This document shows, piece by piece, positions 35,699 through 47,535 of a stretch of 64,000 nt of DNA. Location of the stretch: contig NC_079489.1 in the NCBI RefSeq assembly GCF_020520425.1, positions 81,164,810 to 81,228,809 on the forward strand, in the 5' to 3' direction. A program made the position numbers and the translations under genes. Each line of letters begins with the position of its first letter. Within the stretch, counting starts at the first letter, position 1. The notes under the pieces were generated by a model. The model saw only the letters and a list, made by a program, of their open reading frames with translations, was not told the DNA's origin and searched no databases. Source of the stretch: Spinacia oleracea (taxonomy: Eukaryota; Streptophyta; Magnoliopsida; Caryophyllales; Amaranthaceae).

Positions 35699-38600
35699 TT
35701 AGGCTCTTACACAGCAGTTGAAGTAGCTCAGGAAGCTCTTCCTCGGCTGCACTCAACCAAAATAATACAATAATTAATTATTCACCACTACAATCGGGTT
35801 AATCTAGGACATATACCACTGCTGTCCACCATATCATACATTTGATAGGAGCATGAGTGCATCAACTCTTGAAACATGCAACATTTAGCAATTTCGATAT
35901 ATACTTTATTATTTAATCATGTGATTAACCACGAGATTTCCCGTAGATTATTCCTTGCCAGTACTGCAGCAAATCTCGTACAAGCAGTGTCCACAACATC
36001 ATAAAAAGCAAGAGCCACATACTGTACATATCATGAGATGATAGTTGCCAAATTAAAAACATATCAAGTAACATGTTTGTGTTGTAAAAATTGCAGTGCC
36101 CTCCTTCATCTGGTACCACTCACATAGTCACATGACAACTGAGTCACTCACCAAGTCACCACAAGGACCCATGCTTTTCTAGTTTATATATACCAACTAG
36201 CTCTCAACAAAATCTTCCTCTCAATGATAAGATCTAGACACACCAATATAGGATTATTAAACATGAATCCTCAAGGTCCATAACCGGCATCACACTTAGC
36301 CTTCTATTTTTTAAGAGGTCACCCATTTCACAACTCACGGTTTTAAACCCAGGCATACACATCAACTTTGACATCAAAGTGAAGCAAATCAAACATCAAA
36401 TTGGAAAACATTACTATCAAGGATAGTAATACACAATGGCTGATTTATTTTAATGCAAAATGTGAAAAGCTACAGCCAGTATTCCCACCAAATAAGTACT
36501 TTTTTTGTTGCACCAAGTAGCATGATCAAGGCCCACATCCTTTTACATTTATTGATTAAGCATCCAACAAAATGAATGCCACTTTCATGCTTAGTTTCTT
36601 AATAATGGAACTGCGCTCTACCACACAATACTCCGCAAATACAGACAGCATGTGAAAAAGCAAACATATCTTAAAATGAAAAGTCGACGAATCGCATCAA
36701 TGCCAAAAGTATGATCTAGCAATTCTTAACAACCTAGACAGCTGCATGTAAAAACAACTAGATAAAGTCAGTGGAACAAAATCTTACAGTTGGAGAGTGG
36801 CTTTGATTCAAATGCTGCTGTTCGTCACCGTTTGCTTTGTTGTTAGCAGGAGCAGTTGGATTGATAAAATCTTCTTCATTACCAAGACTGGCCCTCGATG
36901 GATCTCTTTTGTTCTGTTTCCTCATTTCTCTAATTTTCGAGAAATCAAGCGAGTAATCTGGCAATGGTCCCTTCTGGTCCCAGTCTCCAAATTGTGGCAC
37001 AGATAGCCATGATGCATTTCTCTGTCCAAAATAATATTTTCCTATGTCAAATTTGCAACGATCAAGGCTATAATCTTCTTCAAATGAATAATAAAGTACA
37101 AGGGAATTTTGGCAGTCATGAACCCTATACTTTTAAATCTTCAAGAAGTCTTAAAAGCATAAAATGAATTTTCAGCAATTTCAAGTTTTCAACCACCATG
37201 TCCCAACAAACCATAAGCAGCAGCGGCTGCCAGATACTCGTAAAGAAAGAATAAACAAGACTCACAAAGTAAAGTAAATCGAAGTATGAAGTATTTCTGT
37301 CTACCAAAATTTATTCTTGGAGAACGGAATTTGGAAAGGCGCAAAAATAACATATCCCTGTGGTATTTAACTATGTTTCATAGTACCAAGCATATCCCAA
37401 AATTTCACAGTTCATTAACAATTTACTTGTTGCAATTAAACTCCCAAGTACCACTCCCTCCCTCCATTCTTTTTTATTGTTTATGTATTCCATTCTAGAC
37501 ATTACTATTTAGTATTTATTAAGATTGGACTATTTCCTTTTGTATAACAATTTTTGGATGGATTTATGTGCCATCATTCAATTTTATCCCTATACTTCCA
37601 CAAAATATGTGCCAATCATTAATTTTCTATTCATTGAAATCATTTTTTTTTCTTTTATTTTTTTTATAATTCATCCAATATTTTGATTCATCACCCAGTG
37701 CTCCCATTACTTAATCTAACAACCACGAATATATACCTACACTTGTCGATCACTTTGAACATCAATAATAAAAGTAGAATTTGCAAAAACAAATAGAAAA
37801 TAAACTAGAGGAATCTATCCCTACTTTAATTATTCGATAATCCGCGCCTACATAATACCAAACAAAAATATATAAAAATAATATATATAAAAAGAAGGAA
37901 GGAAGGGAGTAGCATATTATGACCATGCTAATGGCTTTTTGACATTTTAAATTTGCCTTTGTTATATCGTCAAACAACTACTAAAGTTAGGTAACTGATT
38001 TTTAGCGAGCCTAAATTAAAGACTAACAGGAGTAGCTTTTCATAGTGGTATTTGGCTTTTTATCCAAAACGTTGGTCAATGGGTATGGGAACAGTGTACA
38101 GTCTAATTAGTATGACAAATACAAATAACTAAACCAGTCAACAATTGATTGTCAAACAAAACAATTTTTTAGGTAGGTACAATGGTAATTTTGTTAGGGG
38201 AAAGCTGGTGAAGCAACATATTCTCAACAGAGCAAAATAGGTAGAAGAAAAACTTAACATGACTTTTCAAAACCATAACATGTCCTCACCGTGATTTACT
38301 CCACTTCTCAAAAAGCTGTCACCTTAATCTCCTATCTAAAACAACCCATTTAATCCAACTAATACCCGAACAAATATTCAAAAGCGATCAGGCTAAGAAA
38401 ACAACATATACCTACGAATTCTTCCAACCAGTCAAATTAAATGCTATAAAACTATTCAAAATCTAATAACCTAACACATTATTATGGTCATCGTTTCTGT
38501 AATGATTCATAGGTTATTTTTATTTTAATGATTACAGTATAACGCGTATTGGCTTTCGATTGTGGGTACAATTGTGTGAAAAAAGTACACACTCCTATTC

Positions 38601-39203
38601 AATTATAATCAGTATTATGTATAAAGATACTACTAATCTCAAGTTAGCCAATCTGGACTTTGCTCCTGTCAAAAAAAAATCTGGACTTTGCTATAAGAAA
38701 AAGTCAAACATTGTGAAAAATTCGCACAGTCGTACACCTATACCACAGCTAAGCTAATTTAGTTGCTTACCTGGAATTTCACTGTCCAGCAATCAACACC
38801 AACCAGAAAATTCATCAAAAATTCTTAAAAATCAAGCAGAAAAAAAAAAGTTGACATGCAAAGACAGTATGTAAAAGCGTCGATACAGTAGTTGAAGCAA
38901 AATCGGCTTCAAGTGTCAAAGCGTCGATAAAATGAGTGTTCATATTTCGATTAGCAACATAGTTGAAGCAACAAACCATAAATAGCTTGAATGGAAACAC
39001 AATTAACTCGATTATAACACAGAAAAAGTAGAAGTCACACTAAAATACTCTTGCTAAACGGAAAATATAAAAAATAAACCTAAACTAATTAAAGCTGGAA
39101 AGCGTCGAATCAGTTGATATCGAACAATTGTAAAAAATAATGAAATTCAAAGTAAAATTCAGAAGAACAAACTCAGTACCTCTTTATCTTTGCGATCTTC
39201 CAT
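35699..39203 (-). CDS. Small RIN4-like NOI-domain protein
   Basis: Three exons on the minus strand: 39203-39180, 37021-36788, 35746-35699; all junctions are phase 0 with GT-AG borders; 101 residues. Residues 15-45 are a NOI/RIN4 domain (SVPQFGDWDQKG then DYSLDFSKIREMRKQNK). The VPxFGxW core (16-22) matches the cleavage site of the bacterial protease AvrRpt2 in RIN4-family proteins. The C-terminus SFLSYFNCCVRA has paired Cys (97, 98), the acylation-type membrane anchor of this family. The middle (46-85) is polar and probably disordered. RIN4 relatives act as plasma-membrane scaffolds in immunity and exocytosis. This protein has one NOI copy, so it belongs to the short NOI class rather than RIN4 itself. 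The last exon encodes only 15 residues, the membrane-anchor end. Confidence 0.88.
37454..37909. mobile_element. Possible Stowaway-like MITE in NOI intron 1
   Basis: The left end CTCCCTCCCTCCATTCTTTT and the complement of the right end (CTCCCTTCCTTCCTTCTTTT) form imperfect inverted termini around about 456 AT-rich bp. The right flank is TA but the left flank is CA, so the target duplication is damaged or the call is wrong. Confidence 0.35.
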
Positions 39204-39442
39204 TGGAAAGAATTGTTGGAAGCAAATCAACAAAAAATTAGAAGAAAATCGAAGAGAATTGGAAAAGTAGGAAAGAAGAAGAGGAAGAAGGGAAGTTGTA
39301 ATTTATGAAGGTGAGGAGAGAGAGAAAGTGGGACAGCTAGCAGAGTGACAGCAGGAAGATAATTGGAGGTGCTGGATGTCTGACGTTAGAAATCGACGAA
39401 TTTGTCTGGTGAATGCTGCTCTCACTTTTCCTTTTATATACG
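39204..39442 (-). promoter_or_regulatory. 5'UTR and TATA box of the NOI gene
   Basis: On the minus strand TATATAAAAGG lies at about 39442-39432. A pyrimidine-rich leader (39204-39320; GA-rich on plus) follows before the ATG at 39203. This layout is typical of plant 5'UTRs and supports the chosen start. Confidence 0.55.
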
Positions 39443-39649
39443 CCATTTTATATTTGTGCACCTTATGTTCGTTTTATTTACGTAACCGCCATTTTCTCTT
39501 CGTGTTTTTTACGTGTCATTTTCGTTTTTTTTATGTCGATAACACGTTCATTTAAACTATTGTGTAGTTTGGGTGATGTTTGGTTTCTATTTTGAATAAT
39601 ATAATTTGATTTTTACATAAATAATTGTTACTTTGAACTATTTTTCTTA

Positions 39650-39931
39650 TCTATACTATATATATTAAAAGGCGTTTAAAAGAAAATTTATATGACACGT
39701 GGCGCTCTTCTTATGGGGTTTGCTCAATGTAATCTTCATACACATTAAAAAAAATATCAAACATGGTTTCATAAGATTTGAACCCATGACCTTGAGTTTA
39801 ATAATAAAGCCTTTAATTTACCACTAAGCTATTACATGTGTTCATGTTATCAATGCAAAAAAAAAAAATATAGGTAAATATGAATGTCATTAATGTAGTA
39901 ACCCGGGGCATCGCCCGGGCCCAAAAACTAG
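39650..39931 (+). mobile_element. Short non-autonomous Helitron
   Basis: It starts TCTATACTATATATATTAAA after host A (39649) and ends in CTAG before host T (39932). Just before the end is a GC hairpin (CCCGGG-GCATCG-CCCGGG, 39902-39919). The 282 bp have no frame. It lies about 210 bp upstream of the NOI TATA box. Confidence 0.88.
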
Positions 39932-40028
39932 TTAAACATTATTTGGCATCAAATCACAGAGTAAAATGTTTTGTCATTAACATCTAGTGAAAGTAAAAAT
40001 TAATAATTGAAAGTGTTACTTTGTAGTA

Positions 40029-40287
40029 CTCCCTCTGTCCCTTAATATTTGACATGTTTTGATCGGACACGCTTGCCAATGCACAACTTTGACCACCAAT
40101 TTCTTTAACTACATATTATAAAAACTTATAAAATATTAATATTTTGAAAATATATATTAAGATGAAGCCAACAATATATTATATACTAACATTTGTTTTC
40201 ATACACTATAAATAAAATAGGGTCAAAGTGAATTATGTGAATAGTGCAAAAAGTCAAAGCGGATCGAGTATTAAGGGACGGAGGGAG
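40029..40287. mobile_element. Stowaway-type MITE, copy 2
   Basis: 259 bp, termini CTCCCTCTGTCCCTTAATA and GAGTATTAAGGGACGGAGGG, flanked by TA at 40027-40028 and 40288-40289. It is near-identical over most of its length to copy 1 at 4127-4389, including the ACACGCTTGCCAAT(A/G)CACAAC stretch. Confidence 0.92.
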
Positions 40288-40735
40288 TACATAGTGATTC
40301 ATATTGAACACTCATTGTTCCAATTTATATGTATTACAGAATAAAAATCATATCAAATAGGTAGATAAGATGGTAAGACTTCCACCATATATTTGGTTGG
40401 TCTCATGTTCAAATCTTTATTAGAAATGTCTGTTAATATATTAGTATTAATAGATGGCATAAATTAAAATGAGACTTTTATCAGGTCTTGGATGCCACCC
40501 GTCAAAACTTTATCAACTAAGTTGATTAACATCCACATTTTTTTTTAATATAGGCTATAATTCACTTAATTTCTCGGGTTTTTAGGATACATTTGGTTCA
40601 ACGCGAAAACCACGAGCCTGGACGGTGAACAAACATATGCCTTTCCATTTCGGACCTGTTGTGCCTCAACTCAGGCCGCTCAGCTACCTCCTTTACTTTC
40701 TAGTGTAAAGTGCCAAGAGTGGTAGTAGTCTCAAG

Positions 40736-41325
40736 CTATGAAACACAGACACGCCATCTGACCCACATATACATGTCAAACATGTATGGGACACGTATAC
40801 TCCGTGGACACGCGAAAATATGTGTCTGACATGTGAAATCAAGTGTACAACTCTTTTTTTTTTGAAATATCTAGACACTAGGATACTGACCGAATACGCG
40901 GTGGACACACTTATTTGACAAGTATTTTAATAGTAGTCAAATTTTCAATTTTTTACTTTCTTTTTTCAATTCTTTCAAAGGTCCAATGCGTTTTTGTAAG
41001 CCCCCAAACTCAAAGGCTCAAACATTCACACTTTCTGTTGTTGTGGTGCAACCGTCAATACTTCACTATTCAGATCTATAACTCATCTTCTTGTTGCTTT
41101 TGTTATCTTAATTGGTAAGCATATATTTGTATTTTAAATATAAAAGGTCTATTTATGATATATGCAGCTTCATATGTGTAATCAATCAACTATGTTACCT
41201 TATATTTGGTGATTGTAACTGAGAAGTATATTATATTATTTTATTATTTCCCGTGTCCACGTGCGTGTCATTTTTAAGATAACGTTTTCCCGTATCGTGT
41301 CTGTATCCGTTTTGGTGCAACCTAT
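40736..41325. mobile_element. Small TIR element with 8-bp duplication, hAT-like
   Basis: GTCTCAAG occurs at 40728-40735 and 41326-41333. The ends are imperfect inverted repeats: CTATGAAACACAGACACG at the left, and the complement of the right end contains CATAGGTTGC and ATACAGACACG. The body has CACGTG- and GTGTCCACG-type words. An 8-bp duplication fits hAT elements. No transposase is seen. Confidence 0.6.
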
Positions 41326-41409
41326 GTCTCAAGTCTCCTAGTTTGTTCTTTATTAAAAACGAGTTTTTGAGGTTTGACCACTTGGACTTAGTCCATATCC
41401 AATGGGGTT

Positions 41410-41800
<391 letters not shown>

Positions 41801-42349
41801 AAAACGTTTTAATGCTTAAATTATTTAGAAAAGGCTGGAAAGTAAATAAGTACTAGCGTAGTACTCCTTCCGTTCCTAAATAAGTGTCCACTTTGGACAT
41901 TTACACGGTAATTAATAAAATTGAATGGTGTGTAAGAGGTAATGATTGGAAATGTTTTTTTTGGGGAAAGGAAAAAATAGATAATTGTTTAATAGATAAA
42001 GTACAAAACAGAATCTGAGAAAAGAGGAGGGAAATTCAGAAAAGTACACAATTGCCAAGTCATCAATCCATTAACTCAAAAAGTAACCAATAGAATTCAT
42101 AGAAAAATATCCAACAGCCAATAGGAAAGCAGGAACAAAAGTACACAAATCAGAAAAGTAAGTGGGGACTTCTCACTTTTAGTGGGAAAATTTTGGCAAA
42201 AAAGGGACTTTTCTCTCCAATATTTTCATATACATCAGGAGAGAGAAGAAATTGTACAAAACGAACCCAAAAACTATACAAACACAGAACATTTATTCAA
42301 AACAAAGGCTGAAAGCTTCATTTCTTTTGGCTTCTTCTTCTCAGACAAA

Positions 42350-42835
42350 ATGGAGGAAATAAATGATGCTGAATGGGAAGATGTTGCTTGGAACATTAAT
42401 GATGCTTGGATACCAGAATACGATGAGGATGGTCACCAAATTGATGAGGAGGGGACTTTTTTCGACTTGAATGAAGCAGCAGAAGAAACAGGGGACATGG
42501 AACACATAGTGTTTCCATTTGATCTCAATGAGACACCAGAGCAGCATCAACACAATTTTCAGCAACAACATGTAGGTGACCGGGGTCATCAACGCAAGAA
42601 GAAGCCAAGGCTCAGCTGTGACACAAGGTTGCAAATTCTGATGTGGTTGTTGAACAACCACCGCAAAAGGGACAAAGACAAACCATATTATGGAGCATTT
42701 AAACATGTTGCTCAAATGTACAATGTGCATCCAAGAACAGTCAGACGAATTTGGAAGCAAGCTAGGGCACAAAAAGAGGCATTCCAGAGATACAACATGG
42801 CAACAAAGGCAATAAATGCTGGCAATAAATGCTGA
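42350..42835 (+). CDS. Mariner-type transposase N-terminal domain protein with EAR-like motif
   Basis: 161 residues from ATG 42350 (MEEINDAEWEDVAW); an upstream in-frame ATG at 42182 would add 56 residues that look like leader sequence. Order: acidic N-terminus; FDLNE at 38-42; FDLNETP at 57-63, which contains the DLNxxP form of the EAR repression motif; Gln/His-rich linker; basic RKKKPR (82-87), a probable nuclear signal; then a helix-turn-helix segment from 88 with ILMWLL, AFKHVAQMYNVHPRTVRRIW and KQAR. The last part matches the N-terminal DNA-binding region of plant mariner-like transposases. The protein ends there (GNKC), without the catalytic domain. It could bind the element ends and repress. 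Function is inferred; domestication is not shown. Confidence 0.7.
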   Translation: MEEINDAEWEDVAWNINDAWIPEYDEDGHQIDEEGTFFDLNEAAEETGDMEHIVFPFDLNETPEQHQHNFQQQHVGDRGHQRKKKPRLSCDTRLQILMWLLNNHRKRDKDKPYYGAFKHVAQMYNVHPRTVRRIWKQARAQKEAFQRYNMATKAINAGNKC

Positions 42836-43124
42836 CAAATAAGGGGACACAATTAGAAATCAACATAGAAATGAATAGGTTTTTCGATCTAATGCCAGTC
42901 TATATGTGTTACGAAACTATTCGTTTCCTAAGACATAAAGACTGGAAAAAGATCGAAAACCTAAACACATCAGTTTAAGGATCTCAGGTGTCCCCGAGCC
43001 TCATTGAAGCACATTATCTTGGCTTCTCATCAAATTGAAAGACTCGTCATAGATCAACACAACAGGGTCAAACAGGGTCAAATAGGGGACATTTCTTCAT
43101 GGTTAACACAACATACCAAACACA

Positions 43125-43230
43125 TCAGGGACAAATTCATCAAGTAAATCTCAAACAGGGACACATTCATCAAGTAAATCTCAAACAGGGACCAATTCAT
43201 CAAGTAAATCTCAAACAGGGACATTTTTCC
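43125..43230 (+). repeat. 30-bp tandem repeat in the mariner-type element
   Basis: About three copies of a 30-bp unit (CAGGGACAAATTCATCAAGT and ten more bases). In one plus frame it gives the decapeptide QGHIHQVNLK. Looser repeats of CAGGGACA(A/T)TTCATC continue to about 43450. Confidence 0.85.
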
Positions 43231-43760
43231 ATGGTTATCATCCAGATCAAACAGGGATCAATTCATCAAGTAGACATCAACACAAACTGAGACATGGAAT
43301 CAAGTCAAGATCAACATAAACCAAGCTCAAACAGGGACAAATTCATCAACACAAACAAAGATCATTTCATCTTATAAGGGACATTTCATCAACAGGGAAA
43401 TTTTTTCATGGTTATCATCAAAATCAATAGGGACAAATTCATCAAGTATACATCATGTAAAATTTTATGATCAAATTTAGGGATTATTTCATCACAAATA
43501 AAAACAGGGGCGTACCACATGCATGAAAAAACAGGGGAACATTTCATGATAAAACCCTCCAAACTCCACATGCATCAACACATTATCCTTCAACAACAAC
43601 AAATCCAACCCTTGCCAGCAAGAGACCACACTTGCTGGCCTACAATTTCATCAACAGCTAAACATGCATTCAAATAGGAAATCCATAAATAGATAGAGAG
43701 AGAGAGAGAGGGGAGAAGAGAAAAGTGCCCCTTGTAGAGATGCATGCAACACCAACAAAG

Positions 43761-43961
43761 CTAGGACCTCGAACATGCACCATCAGATTTTGAGCCACCG
43801 TCATCGGGATCGTCGTTCCCTTTCTCAGCAATTAGGGTTTCAGATCCCCCAACATCGACACCACCAGGGGACTTAGGTGGAGGTTGATCAACCTTATCAT
43901 CAAGAATTAGGGTTTTAGATCCGCCAGGGGACGGTGGCGGTGGCGGTGGTTTACCCTCCAC
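43761..43961 (-). other. Small Pro/Gly/Asp-rich frame in the mariner-type element
   Basis: A 66-codon minus-strand frame beginning MEGKPPPPPPSPGG, with a repeated SPGG...LI pattern. No family is recognised. It lies in the non-transposase part of the element and could be a piece of copied host gene or chance. Confidence 0.25.
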
Positions 43962-44189
43962 CGTTTTTCCAGATCCGGTGGAAGGAGAAGCTCATAAAGA
44001 ATCGTATCTTTGGCGTAAATAACGGAGATATTCACGACTATAGCTGTGCTCGCCTTCACAATACTCACCAAGATCGCAGTGATCGTCGGTGCACTGATAC
44101 TCAAATGACTCCATCTTGCCGACGTTATCATGAGAAGAGGAAAACCCATGAAAACTCTCCGTTTTTTTTAATCCATCAACCCAGAAACT

Positions 44190-44640
44190 CAACCAAATAA
44201 TCAGAAAACCCAGAAACTCAACCAAAAGATCAAGAACTTCAACCCAAATAACCCAGAAAACCTAGAAACTCAACCAAATAATGAAGATCTTCAACCCAGA
44301 AACTCAACCAAGATCAAGAAAAACCCAGAAAAACCCAGAAACTCAACGATCGAATCAAGATCTTCAACCCAGAAACCCAGAAACTCAACCAAGATCAAGA
44401 AAAACCCAGAAAATCAACGATCGAATCAAGATCTTCAACCCAGAAACCCAGAAACTCAACAAGACTCGAAAAAAACCCAGAAACTCAACCAAAGAATCAA
44501 GATGTTAAACCCAGATAACCTAGAAAACGAATATCACCCAGATCACCAAAGTAACCCAAATAACCCAGAAACTCTAGATCTTCCAGATCTTCAACCAAAA
44601 ACTCCCATAAATCCCAGAAACCCAATCAAACTCAATTAAA
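44190..44640. repeat. Degenerate tandem repeat of CCCAGAAACTCAACCAA type
   Basis: Repeated CCCAGAAACTCAAC, GATCAAGA and AAAAACCCAGAAA words, in blocks of about 50-60 bp, fill the right part of the mariner-type element. Confidence 0.8.
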
Positions 44641-45138
44641 ACCCAAAAAACAACCCAAAAATGCATATGCAAACACTTTTTAGAGAGATCTAAGCAAGAA
44701 AACAACAAATTCAAAGGAGACAATAACTTTTTTTAGGGTTTAATCCCAGAAAACCCAAAAACTTGAGAGATTTTTTCAAATTCTAGAGAGAGAAGGAGAG
44801 AAACCAGAGAAACAGAGTGAAGAAATGAGACACGAAAGTTGAATAAATGAAGGAGAGAGAGAAATACGCGTGAGAATGGGGTGGGTGGGGGGAATATATG
44901 GGGGGACAATTAATGTTCCCCATAAAAACCCCAACTCCCCATGTCTGACTTTCTTTTTTTTTTTAAAAAAAAATCTTTTTTTTCATTATTTTAATATTTT
45001 GTGTTAGGTATTTTGTGTAATTGTTTAGATGTTTAGGGATATTTTGGGAAAGTTTTTATGTCCAAAAAAGGAAACTAGACACTTAAAAGGGAACGCCATA
45101 AATGGTAACTGGACACTTATTTAGGAACGGAGGGAGTA

Positions 45139-45449
45139 TGTACTATGTGATAAATGAGAAATTACTTTCTGAGAGTCTCAACATTAAACATTTGAGTCTC
45201 AAACCGAGTATAGAAACAAAATGGATATTATGATATTCAACGTTGGAGAAATAAAAACATTATTGATTAAAGTTTTTTTGAACCCGATGCTCTAAGAAAT
45301 TTCTAATTAGAAGACTATTACGGGTTAGAAAATATGTGCGCAATATTTAATATTATTAATATTTTTATGAAAGACATGTATACGTTAATTTATGGCCTCC
45401 TATCTCATGGATAAACAAATAGATAAACCAAGGTACAATAGGTAATTAA
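45139..45449. other. AT-rich intergenic DNA
   Basis: No gene or repeat is recognised between the mariner-type element and the TIR fragment that hosts element A. Confidence 0.5.
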
Positions 45450-45735
45450 AAAGATTTTTTCATACGAACTAACCCCGAGTTTTCATAAACTTCACCAAAT
45501 TTACACTAAGTTTTAGAAATTCACCAAATACTTACACCTATTCTTTCACAAATACATCCACATTCCCAGCTGTATAACGGAAATCTAATCCGTTAACTTT
45601 AACCCCTTATTAAGAGGGAGAAGAGAACGAGAAGGGGAGATGAATGGGAGAAAATTATATAAAGTATGGGAAAAGGAGAGGTAAAACTAGGAGCTAGATG
45701 AAGGAGACTAAAAAGATTGAGGGAGATGGTGGATG
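45450..45735. mobile_element. Left half of a TIR element split by element A
   Basis: GATTTTTTCATACGAACTAA and the following CCCCGAGTTTTCATAAACTT are inverted relative to 57244-57150 (complement CATTTTTTCATGAACTACCC then CGAGCTTTCTAAAAATTCAT). CACCAAATACTTAC also pairs with ATCAAATACTTGC. Removing element A gives an element of roughly 0.6 kb. No clear target duplication is seen. Confidence 0.55.
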
Positions 45736-47110
45736 TGTTAGGTTATGATACATATGAATAAACATAAATCATGCGGAAAAACCATAAATCCAGGAAACAT
45801 ATTATTTACACATAATAATTTAGCATAATTCAGATGCATACACTTTGTAGCGTGCCCTCCCTAGCTGCGCCAGAACCGAACAAGAACAAGTCTTTAGGAC
45901 TCCAAGTGTCGTCCCTCCGTAGATAGTCCACAGCACGTCCGGATCCGCCTTAAGATTGACCAACTAGAATCGCCCTTAAGGTACTATAAATTTCGGCTAA
46001 TAGGGCAAGTGTTTGTGGGTGATTTTTGCTTGAAAATCTTACCTTTGAATACTTCAATTCTCGATGTAAATATGTGACCCTAGGCACCTATTTATAGAGT
46101 TATGGAAAATGATTTGGAATCCTATTAGGATACTAATTTATTTAATTATAATCCTACAAGGACTCTAATTAAATAAACTAAATCTTTTAGGATTAGATTT
46201 AATCATATGACGAATCCCGGTAGCCTTAGGATTCGAGTAACACACTTCGAGTGATACGCTAGCACCGCACGCAGGCCTTGAGGCCCACGTACAGCGCCAG
46301 CCCACTCGTCGCAGCCCCGCGCGCGCGCCAAGGCCATTGCTGGGCCTGGCCTTGCGCTGGGCCTGGCGTGGCTTGGCAGCGTGTGTTTGGACGCTTGGGC
46401 TTGCTGGGCGTAGGCCTGGCTTCGTGATGGGCCTTCATCTAGCAAGTCTCGCCCGATGCTAATTCGTACGACGCGCTTCCGATTAAATTCCCGATTCCGG
46501 AATTTATTTCCGATGCGAACAATATTTAATATTTCCGATTCCGGAATTAATTTCCGTTTCGAAAAAATATTTAATATTTCCGTTTCCGGAATTATTTTCC
46601 GATTCCGATAATATTTCCGATTCTGACAATATTTTCGTTTTCGGTAATATTTCCGATTCCGGCAATATTTCCATTTCCGATAATATTTTCCGATACGTAC
46701 CATGTTTCCGTTTCCGGCAACATCTACGACTTGGATAATATTTACATTTCCGATACGATCCATATTTCCGTTTCCGGCAATATCATCGTTTCCGGAGTAT
46801 TCATTTCTTGCCTTTGACGATCTCAGCTCCCACTGAAACCAAGATCCGTCGATTCCGAATATCCATAGATGGAGTATTTAATGCCATTAAATACTTGATC
46901 CGTTTACGTACTATTTGTGTGACCCTACGGGTTCAGTCAAGAGTAAGCTGTGGATTAATATCATTAATTCCACTTGAACTGAAGCGGCCTCTAGCTAGGC
47001 ATTCAGCTCAGTTGATCTCACTGAATTATTAACTTGTTAATTAATACTGAACCGCATTTATTAGACTTAACATTAAATGCATACTTGGACCAAGGGCATT
47101 ATTTCCTTCA
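45736..47110 (-). repeat. Element A left LTR (3' LTR in sense)
   Basis: TGTTAGG...CCTTCA, 1375 bp; TATA box at about 46088-46099; minisatellite at about 46493-46798; 186-codon sense frame 46763 to 46203 in U3. Confidence 0.93.
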
Positions 47111-47535
47111 GTCTCCCACTTGTCCTTAGGGACAAGTGTGCATTTCCTAATTCCTTTGTCGCTCGATGCTTGCTCTTGAACATAAGGTAAGAGTTGTCAT
47201 CCTTATTATGTCCAGAGGTGTTTCTCGGTTTCAGAGTTCAACTGATCAAATAAACAGATAATCATAACCTATGATTCATCCGAGCACGACCATGCATTTT
47301 ACAGTTTCTAGCTCTCCGAGTGGCCTTGTACAACTTTTAAGCATCTCATCCCGATTTATGGGAGGACAATCCCAATCTTGTGATCTTGAATATATCGTCA
47401 AATTGAAGGGACTCATCATTTAATAAACCACAAATTAAATGGAAAAATGAATTCTATTCATTTATTGTGAATGATTAACCAATAATGTTTTACAAAGTAT
47501 TAAACTCTTAAACTTTAAAACATTAAACAAGGACA

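Larger units (their letters stand above)
41864..45136 (+). mobile_element. 3.3-kb mariner/Stowaway-type DNA transposon derivative
   Basis: The termini CTCCTTCCGTTCCTAAATAA and, complemented, CTCCCTCCGTTCCTAAATAA are inverted repeats of about 26 bp ending in GTGTCCA. The flanks are TA at 41862-41863 and 45137-45138. It encodes a DNA-binding-only protein (42350-42835) and has no recognisable DDD/DDE catalytic region. The remaining 2.3 kb hold two tandem-repeat tracts, and a minus-strand reading shows a leader-like pyrimidine-rich region (about 44800-44870) plus small frames. Confidence 0.85.

Noticed and set aside
42341-42850. 169-codon minus-strand frame opposite the mariner-type protein
   Set aside because: It is the antisense shadow of the helix-turn-helix frame.
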